Positions 1 through 9,068 of a DNA stretch of 64,000 bases are shown here, piece after piece; positions within the stretch are counted from its first letter, which is position 1; every line of letters begins with the position of its first letter. Both the position numbers and the translations under genes were made by a program. The notes under the pieces are model-generated. The model worked only from the letters and a program-made list of their open reading frames with translations. It searched no databases and had not been told where the DNA came from. Origin of the DNA: Palauibacter sp022826685 (GTDB lineage: Bacteria > Gemmatimonadota > Gemmatimonadetes > Palauibacterales > Palauibacteraceae); assembly GCF_965221685.1 (NCBI RefSeq), contig NZ_OZ244907.1. One strand, given 5' to 3'.

Positions 1-672
1 GTCCATGCCGGGCTCGCCGTGGACGACCAGCGCACGCTCGTGGCCGAGTTCGAGGAGGGTGTCGGCGACGAGGCGCTGAAGGTCGGGGTGGGCGACGCCG
101 ACGACCTGCCGGCGCACGCCCGCCGGGTTCGCGAGCGGTCCGAGGAGGTTCATGATCGTCGTCACGCCGAGCGCGGCGCGGACCGGGCCGACGTGCCGCA
201 TCGCCGGATGGTGGGCCGGCGCGAACATGAACACGAACCCGGTCTCCTCGAACATCCGCTTCTCGTCTTCGGGAGCAAGCTCGATGGGGACGCCGAGGAT
301 CTCGAGCACGTCGGCGCTGCCGCACTTCGAAGTGAACGAACGGTTTCCGTGCTTCGCGATGCGGACGCCTCCCGCCGCGGCGACGATGGCGGCCGCGGTC
401 GAGATGTTGAACGTCGTCAGCGTGCCGCCGCCGGTCCCGCAGGTGTCGATGATGCGGTCGTCGTCCAGGACGAGCGGGACCATGGCCTTCCGCAGTGCGC
501 GAACGCCGCCGGCGACCTCGGCGGGTGTCGCGCCGCGCATCCGGAGCGCCGCAAGGAGCGCGGCCATCTCCGCCTGCGTGGCCTCGCCGCTCATGAAGCG
601 GTCGAAGGTGGCCTCGGCGGCGGCGGCATCCAGGGTCTCTCCGGAGAGGACGCGCCGGATCGTGTTCGTCAC
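1..672 (-). CDS. trpD: Anthranilate phosphoribosyltransferase, 3' end cut by window edge
   Basis: Transfers phosphoribosyl from PRPP to anthranilate in tryptophan biosynthesis. Read on the minus strand it opens with GTG at 672, preceded by GGAGG at good spacing, and 224 codons are visible. The glycine-rich PRPP/anthranilate motif DTCGTGGGTLTTFNIST, the following KHGNRS segment and the later VVHGEPGMD segment are all family hallmarks in the expected order. About a third of the usual 330-350 residues lie beyond the left edge. It diverges from truA with a 52-bp gap. Function is secure from the motifs. Confidence 0.95.
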   Translation of the reverse strand, partial: MTNTIRRVLSGETLDAAAAEATFDRFMSGEATQAEMAALLAALRMRGATPAEVAGGVRALRKAMVPLVLDDDRIIDTCGTGGGTLTTFNISTAAAIVAAAGGVRIAKHGNRSFTSKCGSADVLEILGVPIELAPEDEKRMFEETGFVFMFAPAHHPAMRHVGPVRAALGVTTIMNLLGPLANPAGVRRQVVGVAHPDLQRLVADTLLELGHERALVVHGEPGMD

Positions 673-712
673 CTCGATTCCTCCTGGTTTCCCCTCATCG
701 GCCGGAAGTCGC

Positions 713-718
713 TAATCT
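713..718 (+). promoter_or_regulatory. Candidate -10 element of a leaderless truA transcript
   Basis: TAATCT lies 6 nt before the truA ATG at 725, and no SD sequence precedes that ATG. If it is a -10 element, transcription would start at or next to the start codon. The -35 region is not convincing. The same layout recurs at four other genes in this window. Confidence 0.35.
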
Positions 719-724
719 TCGCGC

Positions 725-1543
725 ATGTCGGATTCCACGGCCCCGCCGGCCCGTTTCCGGGCCACGATCGAGTACGATGGGACCTCGTTCCACGGATCCC
801 AACTACAGCCCGGGGTGCGCACCGTCCAGCGCGAGGTGGAGGAGGCGCTCGGAAAACTCTTCGACCGGCCCGTCCGAATCGACCTCGCCGGCCGCACCGA
901 CGCCGGGGTCCACGCGACAGCGCAGGAGATCGCGTTCGGCCCGCCCCCCGCCTGGAGTCCGGAGGAACTGGCCCGGGCGCTCGGGGCCAATCTTCCCGAC
1001 GACGTCGCCGTCCGGAAGGTGAGGCACGCCGCGCATAAATTCCATCCGCGCTTCGACGCCGAGCGGCGGCGTTACCGGTACGTGATCGCGGAAGGGGGCC
1101 GGAGGCGGCCGTTTCTGCGCGACCGCGCCTGGGTCCCGAAGTGGCCGCTCGACCGCGACGCGCTCGACCGGCTGGCGGCGGCCATCCCCGGGGAACGGTC
1201 GTTCGAGCGGTTCGCCCGCGCCGGGCAACCCGAGCGGGGGACGCGCTGCCGGGTCGCGAACGCCGCCTGGCGCTTCGACCGTCCGCCCTTCGTTTTCTTC
1301 GAGATCGTCGCCGACCGCTTCCTCCACCACATGGTGCGCTACCTGGTGGGGACTTCCGTGGAGATCGCGGCGGGGCGCCGCCCGTTCGAGGACTTCGGGC
1401 GACTGCTGGCGGGAGAAGCCGCATCGAGACCGGTCTTCCCCGCCCCGCCCGGCGGGCTCTATCTGACGGGCGTGCGCTACGGCGGCGAATGGAACTCCGG
1501 CCCCGGGATCCCGTGGCTCCCGGCCGAGGGGCATCGAAGGTGA
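725..1543 (+). CDS. truA: tRNA pseudouridine(38-40) synthase TruA
   Basis: Isomerises uridines 38-40 in the tRNA anticodon arm to pseudouridine. The 272-residue protein has the N-terminal family motif YDGTSFHGSQLQP and the catalytic loop GRTDAGVHA with Asp59 as the expected nucleophile. The C-terminal FLHHMVRYLVG segment is the usual second-domain signature. Length is normal for bacterial TruA. No SD sequence precedes the ATG, but a TAATCT hexamer lies 6 nt upstream. It diverges from trpD. Confidence 0.95.
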   Translation: MSDSTAPPARFRATIEYDGTSFHGSQLQPGVRTVQREVEEALGKLFDRPVRIDLAGRTDAGVHATAQEIAFGPPPAWSPEELARALGANLPDDVAVRKVRHAAHKFHPRFDAERRRYRYVIAEGGRRRPFLRDRAWVPKWPLDRDALDRLAAAIPGERSFERFARAGQPERGTRCRVANAAWRFDRPPFVFFEIVADRFLHHMVRYLVGTSVEIAAGRRPFEDFGRLLAGEAASRPVFPAPPGGLYLTGVRYGGEWNSGPGIPWLPAEGHRR

Positions 1544-1599
1544 ACCCTCGGGGGTCGTTTGGCGTACAGTTATCGTGAGGATCTCATGAGCGAACCGAG

Positions 1600-3111
1600 G
1601 TGGCGGAGTCGATGAACGAGGGAAATCGGGTCAGGAGAATACTGGCGTCGGCCGCGCGCGTGTTCGTCGCGGCCACCGTCCTGATCTTTGCCGGCCTCGG
1701 CGTGGGGGCGCTCGTCACCACACTCGGCAGCGGGCCTCCGCAGCCGGAGGAGAGCCGGCCGGCGAACAACCCGTTCGCCCGCACCTCCCTGGCGGATCCC
1801 GCGGTCCGGACCGCTCCCCAGTCGGCGGCCGAGATCTCGGGAGCGCGGCGGACGCCCACGGTCATCGCCGCGGTGCGCGTGCTCCCCTCCGTCGTGAGCC
1901 TTCGGACGGAGCGGACCGTCCAGTCGCAGGACATGTTCGATCGCTTCTTCAACCGCCGCGGCCGTTCCCGGGTCGAGGCCGGCCTGGGTTCCGGATTCGC
2001 CATCGACGATGCGGGCACGATCATCACGAACGCGCACGTCGTGAGCGGAGCGGACCGCATCGAGGTGGTGGACCGCGACGGACAGCGGTTCGAGGCCGAA
2101 GTCGTCGGCTTCGACGAACTCACCGACCTCGCCGTGGTGAGGGTCCCTCCCAACCGGGTGCCCGCGGCTCCGCTGGGCACGTCCTCGAATCTCCTCATCG
2201 GGGAGCCCGCGGTGGCGCTGGGGAATCCGTCGGGCTATGCCCTCCGCAACACCGAGGCGACCGTCACTTCGGGCGTCGTCAGCGGCGTGGGGCGCGATAT
2301 CCAGGCGCCGGGCGGCCAGGAGGTGCTCTACGCCGACATGATCCAGACCGACGCGTCGATCAACCCGGGCAATTCGGGCGGCCCCCTGGCGAACGCGGAC
2401 GGCGACGTCATCGGCGTGAACAGTTCGATCTTCTCGCGCTCCGGGGGATCGGAGGGGATGGGCTTCGCGATCCCCATCGACCGGGCGCTCGTCGTCGCCT
2501 CCGAACTTCTCCAGTTCGGGCGCGTGCGCCGGCCCTGGGCGGGACTGCAGGTGCTCACGGACCGGCCCGACCCCGAGTCCGTCTTCGGCCGGCCCCTCGT
2601 CGTCGAGGTCCTGGAGGGGACGCCGGCGGCCGACGCGGGACTGCGGGCGGGTGATGAGATCGTGACCCTCAACGGGCGCGTCATCAACCACGATCTCGAC
2701 TGGCAGGTGGGACTGGTGGACGCCGGAGTGGGATCGACGGTGGACGTGACCTTCCAGCGGGGAGGAAGTGAACTCCAGGCGCGATTCCGGCTGGACGAGG
2801 TGCCGACGGGGCGGGCCGAGCGGATCGAGGTGCTCGCGGGGCTCCGGCTGATCACGGTCACGCAGCAGATCCAGCAGGAACTCAACCTCCGGGTCGACGC
2901 CGGCGCGCTCATCGCCTCCGTCGGCGAGGAGGCCCGCGGGACGAGGCTCCGCGAGGGCGACGTCATCCTCAGCATCAACCGCAACGAGGTGCGCTCCGCC
3001 GAGGATGCGGGCGAACTCTTCGAGTACTACGCGTCCCGCGACGGTTCGGTGCAACTCTATATCGCGCGCGGGACGGAGATCGGATACCTCCAGCCCTTCC
3101 GCGTCCGCTGA
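1600..3111 (+). CDS. HtrA/DegP-type periplasmic serine protease with two PDZ domains
   Basis: Envelope quality-control protease of family S1C. From the GTG at 1600 the product has 503 residues; an in-frame ATG at 1612, with GGAG just before it, is an equally possible start. A hydrophobic segment at about residues 14-40 is a signal peptide or membrane anchor. The trypsin-like domain carries the triad His146 (TNAHVV), Asp176 (LTDLAV) and Ser259 (NPGNSGGP). Two PDZ-like regions follow, at about 290-380 and 400-495. The gene stands alone between truA and the purine operon. Confidence 0.93.
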   Translation: MAESMNEGNRVRRILASAARVFVAATVLIFAGLGVGALVTTLGSGPPQPEESRPANNPFARTSLADPAVRTAPQSAAEISGARRTPTVIAAVRVLPSVVSLRTERTVQSQDMFDRFFNRRGRSRVEAGLGSGFAIDDAGTIITNAHVVSGADRIEVVDRDGQRFEAEVVGFDELTDLAVVRVPPNRVPAAPLGTSSNLLIGEPAVALGNPSGYALRNTEATVTSGVVSGVGRDIQAPGGQEVLYADMIQTDASINPGNSGGPLANADGDVIGVNSSIFSRSGGSEGMGFAIPIDRALVVASELLQFGRVRRPWAGLQVLTDRPDPESVFGRPLVVEVLEGTPAADAGLRAGDEIVTLNGRVINHDLDWQVGLVDAGVGSTVDVTFQRGGSELQARFRLDEVPTGRAERIEVLAGLRLITVTQQIQQELNLRVDAGALIASVGEEARGTRLREGDVILSINRNEVRSAEDAGELFEYYASRDGSVQLYIARGTEIGYLQPFRVR

Positions 3112-3164
3112 CCCACCGGGGCACAGCCGGGGTCGGAACCGCCGGAGATCGCCTTCCGGGACTT

Positions 3165-3191
3165 TTGCGCGACGCGTCAAGAGGCTAGACT
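3165..3191 (+). promoter_or_regulatory. Possible promoter of the purine operon
   Basis: TAGACT at 3186-3191 resembles a -10 box, and TTGCGC at 3165-3170 could serve as a -35 box with a short 15-nt spacer. It lies in the 140-nt gap between htrA and purB, the only sizeable gap before the operon. The spacer is shorter than ideal, so this is a weak call. No purine riboswitch fold was recognised here. Confidence 0.25.
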
Positions 3192-3251
3192 GCGACCTTA
3201 CGGCGACCGAGGTCGCCCCGGGTGGGCCGCTGGATCCGGACTACGCGCCTG

Positions 3252-4682
3252 ATGGCGGAACGTCACTACCCACATCCTCTCATCGACCGCTACGCCTCGA
3301 GCGAGATGGCGGCGATCTTCTCCCCTCGCATGCAGGCGCTCGTCTGGCGCGACCTGTGGATTGCTCTCGCCGAGGAGGAACGGGCGCTCGGCGTCGAGAT
3401 TCCCAACGACGCGATCGTGGCGATGCACGCCGCGCGGGAGCAGATCGACCTCGACCGGATCGCCGTCATCGAGCGTGACCTCCGCCACGACGTGATGGCG
3501 CACGTCCATCACTTCGGCGAGGTCGCCCCGGAGGCCCGGAAGTACATCCACCTCGGCGCGACGAGCGCCTTCGTCGGCGACAACCACGGCCTCATCCAGC
3601 ACCAGCAGGGTCTCGACATCGTGCGCGACCGGCTGCTGGGGACGATCGAGGACCTCGCCGGCTTCGCCCGCGGGCAGGCCGCCGAGCCGACGCTCGGCTA
3701 CACGCACCTCCAGCCGGCCCAGCCGACGACGATCGGGAAGCGGGCCTGCCTCTGGCTCCAGGACCTCCTCTTCGACCTCGAGCAGATCGAGGCCGTGCGG
3801 GCGGAACTCCGCTTCCGGGGCGCGCGGGGTACGACGGGGACGGAGGCGACGTTCCTCGAACTGTTCGACGGGGACGGCGGGAAGGTCGACCGGCTCAACG
3901 AACGGCTCGCGGCGCGCTTCGGCTTCGCCGGCACGTACGATGTGATCGGCCAGACGTACCCGCGGAAGGTCGACCACCGGGCGCTCGCGGCGCTCGCCGG
4001 CATCGGCGCCTCGACGGCCCGGTTCGGGCACGACATCCGGATCCTGCAGGCCTTCGGCGAGATCGAGGAACCGTTCGGGAAGCACCAGATCGGCTCGTCG
4101 GCGATGCCGTACAAGCGCAACCCCATGCGGAGCGAGCGGATCTGCGCGCTGGCGCGGCACCTCTGCACGCTGGAACTCGACGCGTCGTGGACCGCCTCCG
4201 TCCAGTGGTTCGAGCGCACGCTCGACGACTCCGCGAACCGCCGCATCTCGCTCCCCGAGGGCTACCTGTCGGCGGACGCGCTCCTCATCCTCGCGCGCAA
4301 CGTGAGCGCGGGGCTCGTCGTCCACCCGGCCGTCGTGGCGCGCCGGCTGGGCCGGGCGCTCCCCTTCATGGTCACCGAGGAGATCCTCATCGCGGGCGTG
4401 CGGGGGGGCGGCGACCGGCAGGACCTGCACGAACGGGTGCGGGGGCACGCGCTCGCCGCGCGCGAACGGCTCGACGAGGGCGCGGAGGACAACGACTTCT
4501 TCGCGCGCATCGCCGCCGACGGCGCCTTCGGCCTCGGGATGGAGGAACTCCGCGCGCTCGCCGACCCGCACCGGCTCGTCGGCCGCTCCGTCCGCCAGGT
4601 GGAGCGCTTCCTGACCGCAAGGATCGACCCGCTGTTCGAGGCCGCGGACGCACCGCGGCCCGCCGAGGAAGTCCGCGTATGA
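3252..4682 (+). CDS. purB: Adenylosuccinate lyase
   Basis: Cleaves SAICAR to AICAR and adenylosuccinate to AMP, each releasing fumarate. From the ATG at 3252 the protein has 476 residues. The opening MAERHYPHPLIDRYAS matches how PurB proteins usually begin, so I prefer it to the in-frame GTG at 3222, which would add ten residues unlike the family. The fumarase/aspartase signature GSSAMPYKRNP is present, as is the substrate-binding GATSAFV segment. It is the first gene of the purine operon; purC starts 70 nt downstream. Confidence 0.95.
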   Translation: MAERHYPHPLIDRYASSEMAAIFSPRMQALVWRDLWIALAEEERALGVEIPNDAIVAMHAAREQIDLDRIAVIERDLRHDVMAHVHHFGEVAPEARKYIHLGATSAFVGDNHGLIQHQQGLDIVRDRLLGTIEDLAGFARGQAAEPTLGYTHLQPAQPTTIGKRACLWLQDLLFDLEQIEAVRAELRFRGARGTTGTEATFLELFDGDGGKVDRLNERLAARFGFAGTYDVIGQTYPRKVDHRALAALAGIGASTARFGHDIRILQAFGEIEEPFGKHQIGSSAMPYKRNPMRSERICALARHLCTLELDASWTASVQWFERTLDDSANRRISLPEGYLSADALLILARNVSAGLVVHPAVVARRLGRALPFMVTEEILIAGVRGGGDRQDLHERVRGHALAARERLDEGAEDNDFFARIAADGAFGLGMEELRALADPHRLVGRSVRQVERFLTARIDPLFEAADAPRPAEEVRV

Positions 4683-4752
4683 TGCGACGTTCCCGCAGGA
4701 ACGCGACCGGACCCGAACCCGTGATCCCCGAAAGGACACTCGAAAGGACACC

Positions 4753-5706
4753 ATGACACAGACCACGCTCGGCGCGAACGCGCCGGCCGCGCTCCACGAG
4801 ATCGACCTGCCGCTGCCGCTTCTCCGCAAGGGGAAGGTGCGCTCGATGTACGACCTCGACGACCGGATCCTGATGGTCGCCAGCGACCGCATCAGCGCCT
4901 TCGACTGCGTGATCCCGAACCCGATCCCCCACAAGGGGGCCGTGCTCACCCAGCTCTCCGCCTTCTGGTTCGACCGGACGGCGGACATCGTGAGCAACCA
5001 CCGCGTCGCCAGCGCCCCCGCGGCCATCGCCGAGGCGGTCCCGGAACTCGCCGGCATCGCCGACAGCCTGGGACACCGCGCCATGCTGGTCGAGAAGGCG
5101 CAGCCCCTGCCCGTCGAGTGCATCGTGCGCGGCTTCATTTCCGGCTCCGCGTGGAAGGAGTACAGCCGCCACGGGACGCTCGCGGGCGAACCTCTCCCGG
5201 AGGGCCTGCGGGAGTCGGAGGAATACCCGGAGCCGATCTTCTCGCCCTCGACGAAGGCCGAGCAGGGGCTCCACGACGAGAACATCACCTTCGCGCAGAT
5301 GTGCGACATCGTGGGGACGGAACTCGCGACGGAACTGCGCGACGTCAGCCTCGCGCTCTACGCCGCGGGCCGCGACACCCTCCGCGAGCGCGGCATCATC
5401 CTCGCCGACACCAAGTACGAGTTCGGGCGCGGAGCGGACGGGGGAATCATCCTCATCGACGAGGTGATGACCCCCGATTCCTCCCGCTTCTGGCCCGCCG
5501 ATTCGTACCGGATCGGGGGTGGCCAGCCTTCGCTCGACAAGCAGCCGGTGCGCGACCACCTGCAGGAGATCGTCGGGCGCGGAGAATGGGACAAGACGCC
5601 GCCCGCGCCTGCGCTCCCGGAGGAGGTCATCCGCACGACCTCGGAGCGCTACCTCGAGGCCTTCCGGCGCATCGCGGGCCACGAACTCTACGAGGCCCCC
5701 GCATGA
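4753..5706 (+). CDS. purC: Phosphoribosylaminoimidazole-succinocarboxamide (SAICAR) synthase
   Basis: ATP-dependent ligation of aspartate to CAIR in purine synthesis. It has 317 residues, in the range of the longer PurC type. Motifs visible are the N-terminal LRKGKVRSMYDL, the nucleotide-binding SDRISAFD, and IILADTKYEFG with the Asp and Lys expected in the active site. A GAAAGG box sits just before the ATG. The stop overlaps the purS start by 4 nt (ATGA), indicating coupled translation. Confidence 0.96.
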   Translation: MTQTTLGANAPAALHEIDLPLPLLRKGKVRSMYDLDDRILMVASDRISAFDCVIPNPIPHKGAVLTQLSAFWFDRTADIVSNHRVASAPAAIAEAVPELAGIADSLGHRAMLVEKAQPLPVECIVRGFISGSAWKEYSRHGTLAGEPLPEGLRESEEYPEPIFSPSTKAEQGLHDENITFAQMCDIVGTELATELRDVSLALYAAGRDTLRERGIILADTKYEFGRGADGGIILIDEVMTPDSSRFWPADSYRIGGGQPSLDKQPVRDHLQEIVGRGEWDKTPPAPALPEEVIRTTSERYLEAFRRIAGHELYEAPA

Positions 5707-5960
5707 GCCGGGTCTGGTCCGTGGATGTCCGGGTCACGCCGCGCGAGGGGATCCTCGATCCGGCGGGGGAGACGATCCGCCGGGCGCTCGGGAACCTGGG
5801 GTACGAGGGCGTCCACTCCGTGCGCGCCGGGCGGCTGATCCGTCTCGAGGTCGAAGCCGACGGGCCGGAGGCCGCCGCGGCCTCCACGGAGAAGATGTGC
5901 GAACAACTGATCGCGAACCCGATCATCGAAGACTACGTCGTCCGCGTGCGGGAGGGGTGA
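5703..5960 (+). CDS. purS: FGAM synthase subunit PurS
   Basis: Small structural subunit that joins PurL and PurQ in the three-part formylglycinamidine synthase complex. The ATG at 5703 overlaps the purC stop and gives 85 residues, the normal PurS size. The sequence has the typical pattern of a start like VDVRVTPREGILDPAGETI, a middle GYEGVHSVRAGR segment and a C-terminal NPIIEDYVV. The reading frame is open further upstream inside purC, but that extension is not homologous to PurS. Confidence 0.95.
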   Translation: MSRVWSVDVRVTPREGILDPAGETIRRALGNLGYEGVHSVRAGRLIRLEVEADGPEAAAASTEKMCEQLIANPIIEDYVVRVREG

Positions 5961-5964
5961 ACGG

Positions 5965-6765
5965 ATGGAGGTGGGGATGAAGGTAGGGATCGTGCGGTTC
6001 CCGGGCTCGAACTGCGATGCGGACGTGTACCGGGCGGTGACGGACGGGCTGGGAGAGCGCGCCACCTACCTGTGGCACAAGTCGACGGACCTCGAGGGCG
6101 TGGACGTCGTCGTGCTGCCGGGCGGGTTCTCCTACGGGGACTACCTGAGGGCGGGGGCGATCGCCCGCTTCAGCCCGATCATGGGCGAAGTGATCGACTT
6201 CGCGCGCGGCGGCGGGCTCACGCTCGGGATCTGCAACGGATTCCAGGTGCTTTGCGAGGCGCACCTCCTGCCGGGGGCCCTCGTCCGGAACCGGAACCTC
6301 CGTTTCCGCTGTCATGACGTCGGGCTCCGCGTGGAGAACGCCGGGACGCCGTTCACGTCGGCCTACGGCGAGGGCGACCTGCTCCACATCCCGATCGCGC
6401 ACGGCGAGGGCCAGTTCGTCGCGGAAGCGTCCACGCTGGATGAACTCGAGGCGGAGAACCGGGTCGTGTTCCGCTACGTCGACCGGCGCGGACAGGCGAC
6501 GGACGCCGCGAACCCCAACGGCTCGGCACGCAACATCGCCGGGATCGTGAACGCGGAGGGGAACATTCTGGGGCTCATGCCGCACCCGGAGCGCCACTCG
6601 CTCTCCGTCCTCGGCAACACGGACGGACTCGCGGTGTTCCAGTCGCTGCTCGCGGCCGTGTCCCGCGGGAGGGGCCACCCGGGCGACGGCCGAAGCGACG
6701 CTGCGCCGCCCGAGGCCCGGGAATTCGCGGCCGGCGCGGTGGCGGGTGCGGGGGTGTCGTCATGA
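5965..6765 (+). CDS. purQ: FGAM synthase glutaminase subunit PurQ
   Basis: Class I glutamine amidotransferase that supplies ammonia to PurL. The nucleophile is Cys90 in LGICNGFQ, and His207/Glu209 lie in LMPHPERHS. The ATG at 5965 has GGAGG 9 nt upstream; a second in-frame ATG at 5977 starts a protein with the canonical MKVGIVRFPGSN, so the true start may be four codons later. The 266 residues exceed the usual 225-230 because of an Ala/Gly-rich tail after about residue 227. The stop overlaps purL by 4 nt. Confidence 0.95.
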   Translation: MEVGMKVGIVRFPGSNCDADVYRAVTDGLGERATYLWHKSTDLEGVDVVVLPGGFSYGDYLRAGAIARFSPIMGEVIDFARGGGLTLGICNGFQVLCEAHLLPGALVRNRNLRFRCHDVGLRVENAGTPFTSAYGEGDLLHIPIAHGEGQFVAEASTLDELEAENRVVFRYVDRRGQATDAANPNGSARNIAGIVNAEGNILGLMPHPERHSLSVLGNTDGLAVFQSLLAAVSRGRGHPGDGRSDAAPPEAREFAAGAVAGAGVSS

Positions 6766-9068
6766 CCCGCACCTCGCTCGAACGCGTGGAGGCCCGGCCC
6801 GGCGACCCCGTCATGAGCGCCGCGCTCGTGGCGGAGCACGGGCTGAGTCCGGAGGAGTGGGAGCAGATCCTCGGTTTCATGGGGCGGGAACCCACCTTCA
6901 CGGAACTCGGCGTGTTCAGCGCCATGTGGTCGGAGCACTGCGGGTACAAGAACTCGCGGCCCCTGCTCCGCACGCTGCCCACGGAGAGCGCCGCCGTCGT
7001 CCAGGGTCCGGGGGAGAACGCCGGGGTCATCGACGTCGGCGGCGGCTGGGGCGTCGCGTTCAAGATCGAGTCCCACAACCATCCGTCGGCCGTCGAACCC
7101 TACCAGGGCGCGGCGACGGGGTCGGGCGGGATCCTGCGCGACGTGTTCACGATGGGGGCGCGGCCGATCGCCATCTTCGACAGCCTCCACTTCGGATCGC
7201 TCGACTCGCCGCAGTCGCGCTATCTCTTCGACGGGGTCGTGCGGGGGGTCGGCGACTACGGCAACTGCGTCGGGGTCCCCACGGTGGGGGGCGAGGCGAT
7301 CTTCGACCCGGCCTACGAGCGGAACCCGCTCATCAACGTGATGTGCATCGGCGTCCTCCCGCTCGAGCGCCTCATCCGGGGCGAGGCGGAGGGCGTCGGC
7401 AATCCGGTGATGGCGGTCGGGGCCCGCACGGGACGGGATGGCATCCACGGGGCGACCTTCGCCTCGGAGGAACTCGACGAGGAGGCCGTCGACAGCCGGC
7501 CGCAGGTGCAGGTGGGCGATCCGTTCACCGAGAAACTGCTTCTCGAGGCGAGTCTCGAACTCATCGAGCGGGACCTCCTCGTCGGAATCCAGGACATGGG
7601 GGCGGCGGGGCTGACCTCGAGCGGGACGGAGATGGCGGCGCGCTCGGGCTCCGGGATCGACATCGACGTCGCGTACCTCCCCGTCCGGGAGGAGGGGATG
7701 ACGCCCTACGAGATGCTCCTCTCGGAGTCGCAGGAGCGGATGCTCCTCGTCGCGAAGCCCGAGCACGAGGAGGCGGTGCGCGAGGTGCTGGAGCGCTGGG
7801 ACCTGCAGGCGGCGACGATCGGGCAGGTCACGGACGACGGGATGTTCCGCGTGCGCGAAGACGGCGTCGTGCGCGTCGAGATCCCGGTGAAGCCGCTGGT
7901 GGACGATTGTCCGACGTATGTCCGCGAGGGAGTCATGAGCCCGGCCACGACCGAGGCGCGCGCGGCGGGCCTGGAGGCGTACGGCTCCTTCGGGTCGGAC
8001 GAGGCGGTGGAGACGGCGCTGCGGACGCTGCTCGATTCGCCGTCCATCGCATCGCGGCGCTGGATCCATGAGCAGTACGACACGACGGTGCAGACGAACA
8101 CGCTCGAGGGACCGGGCTCCGATGCGGCGGTGCTGCGGCTGCCCGCCGAGGGGCGTGCGCTCGCGGCCTCGACGGACGGGAACGGGCGGCACACCTGGCT
8201 CGACCCGCGCACCGGGGGCCGGGCGGCGGTCGCCGAGGCGGCGCGCAACGTGGCCTGCTCGGGGGCGCGCCCGCTCGCCGTGACGAACTGCCTGAACTTC
8301 GGCAGCCCGCTGCGCCCGGAGGTGTACTTCCAGCTCGCCGGGGCCGTCGAAGGGATGGGAGAGGCGTGCCGCGCGCTCGGGACGCCGGTGACGGGCGGCA
8401 ACGTCTCGCTCTACAACGAGACGGGCGGCCAGCCGGTCTACCCCACACCGGTCATCGGCATGCTGGGCGTGATCGAGGATCTCGAGCGGCGCGTCCCCTC
8501 GGCGTTCCGGCGCGCAGGCGACGAGATCTGGATCGCGGGCACGACCCGCGACGAGATCGGAGGGTCCGAGTATCTTGCGGCCTGCCACGGCCTCGTCGCC
8601 GGCCTGCCGCCGGCACTGGAGCTCGAAGAGGCGGCGGCCCTGGTCGACTTTCTCGTCGAGGGGGCGGCGGACGGGGCCTTCGCCTCGGCGCACGATGCCT
8701 CGGACGGAGGGCTTGCCGTCGCGCTTGCGGAGTGCGCGGTGCGGGCGGAAGGCGGCCCGCTCGGCTGCACGGTCGATCTCGACGCGGCGCCCGCCGGGGA
8801 GAACGTATCGGCCGCAGCGTGCTGGTTCGGGGAGTCGCACTCGCGCGTCGTGCTGACGTGCCGGCCCGGCGAAGGCGAGCGGATCGCCGCGCACGGGCGG
8901 CGTCACGGCGTGCCCGTGGCGCGTGTCGGCGTCGTGGACGGGCCGGACAGCCCGTGCCGGCTGACCGGCGCCGGCCACGCGATCGCCCCGCCGGCGGCCG
9001 AACTGGCGCGGATCTACGAGGAGGCGATCCCGCGCCGCATGAGCGAGGAGGCGGGCATCACGTCATGA
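6762..9068 (+). CDS. purL: FGAM synthase large subunit PurL (small type)
   Basis: Catalytic subunit converting FGAR to FGAM with ATP and ammonia delivered by PurQ. The 768 residues fit the small PurL type that needs separate PurS and PurQ, both encoded just upstream. Motifs visible include FSAMWSEHCGYKNSR near the N-terminus and KIESHNHPSAVEPYQGA with the following GSGG loop, which bind ATP and metal. The second half contains TGGNVSLYNET and the glycine-rich DASDGGLAVALAE. It overlaps both neighbours by 4 nt. Confidence 0.97.
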   Translation: MTRTSLERVEARPGDPVMSAALVAEHGLSPEEWEQILGFMGREPTFTELGVFSAMWSEHCGYKNSRPLLRTLPTESAAVVQGPGENAGVIDVGGGWGVAFKIESHNHPSAVEPYQGAATGSGGILRDVFTMGARPIAIFDSLHFGSLDSPQSRYLFDGVVRGVGDYGNCVGVPTVGGEAIFDPAYERNPLINVMCIGVLPLERLIRGEAEGVGNPVMAVGARTGRDGIHGATFASEELDEEAVDSRPQVQVGDPFTEKLLLEASLELIERDLLVGIQDMGAAGLTSSGTEMAARSGSGIDIDVAYLPVREEGMTPYEMLLSESQERMLLVAKPEHEEAVREVLERWDLQAATIGQVTDDGMFRVREDGVVRVEIPVKPLVDDCPTYVREGVMSPATTEARAAGLEAYGSFGSDEAVETALRTLLDSPSIASRRWIHEQYDTTVQTNTLEGPGSDAAVLRLPAEGRALAASTDGNGRHTWLDPRTGGRAAVAEAARNVACSGARPLAVTNCLNFGSPLRPEVYFQLAGAVEGMGEACRALGTPVTGGNVSLYNETGGQPVYPTPVIGMLGVIEDLERRVPSAFRRAGDEIWIAGTTRDEIGGSEYLAACHGLVAGLPPALELEEAAALVDFLVEGAADGAFASAHDASDGGLAVALAECAVRAEGGPLGCTVDLDAAPAGENVSAAACWFGESHSRVVLTCRPGEGERIAAHGRRHGVPVARVGVVDGPDSPCRLTGAGHAIAPPAAELARIYEEAIPRRMSEEAGITS

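Noticed and set aside
3112..3251. Purine riboswitch before purB
   Set aside because: No three-way-junction sequence words were found; the gap is short and GC-rich.
3198..8978. Long minus-strand open frames opposite the purine genes
   Set aside because: They lie antisense to conserved purB-purL, are Arg/Gly/His-rich and match no family; typical shadows of high-GC coding.
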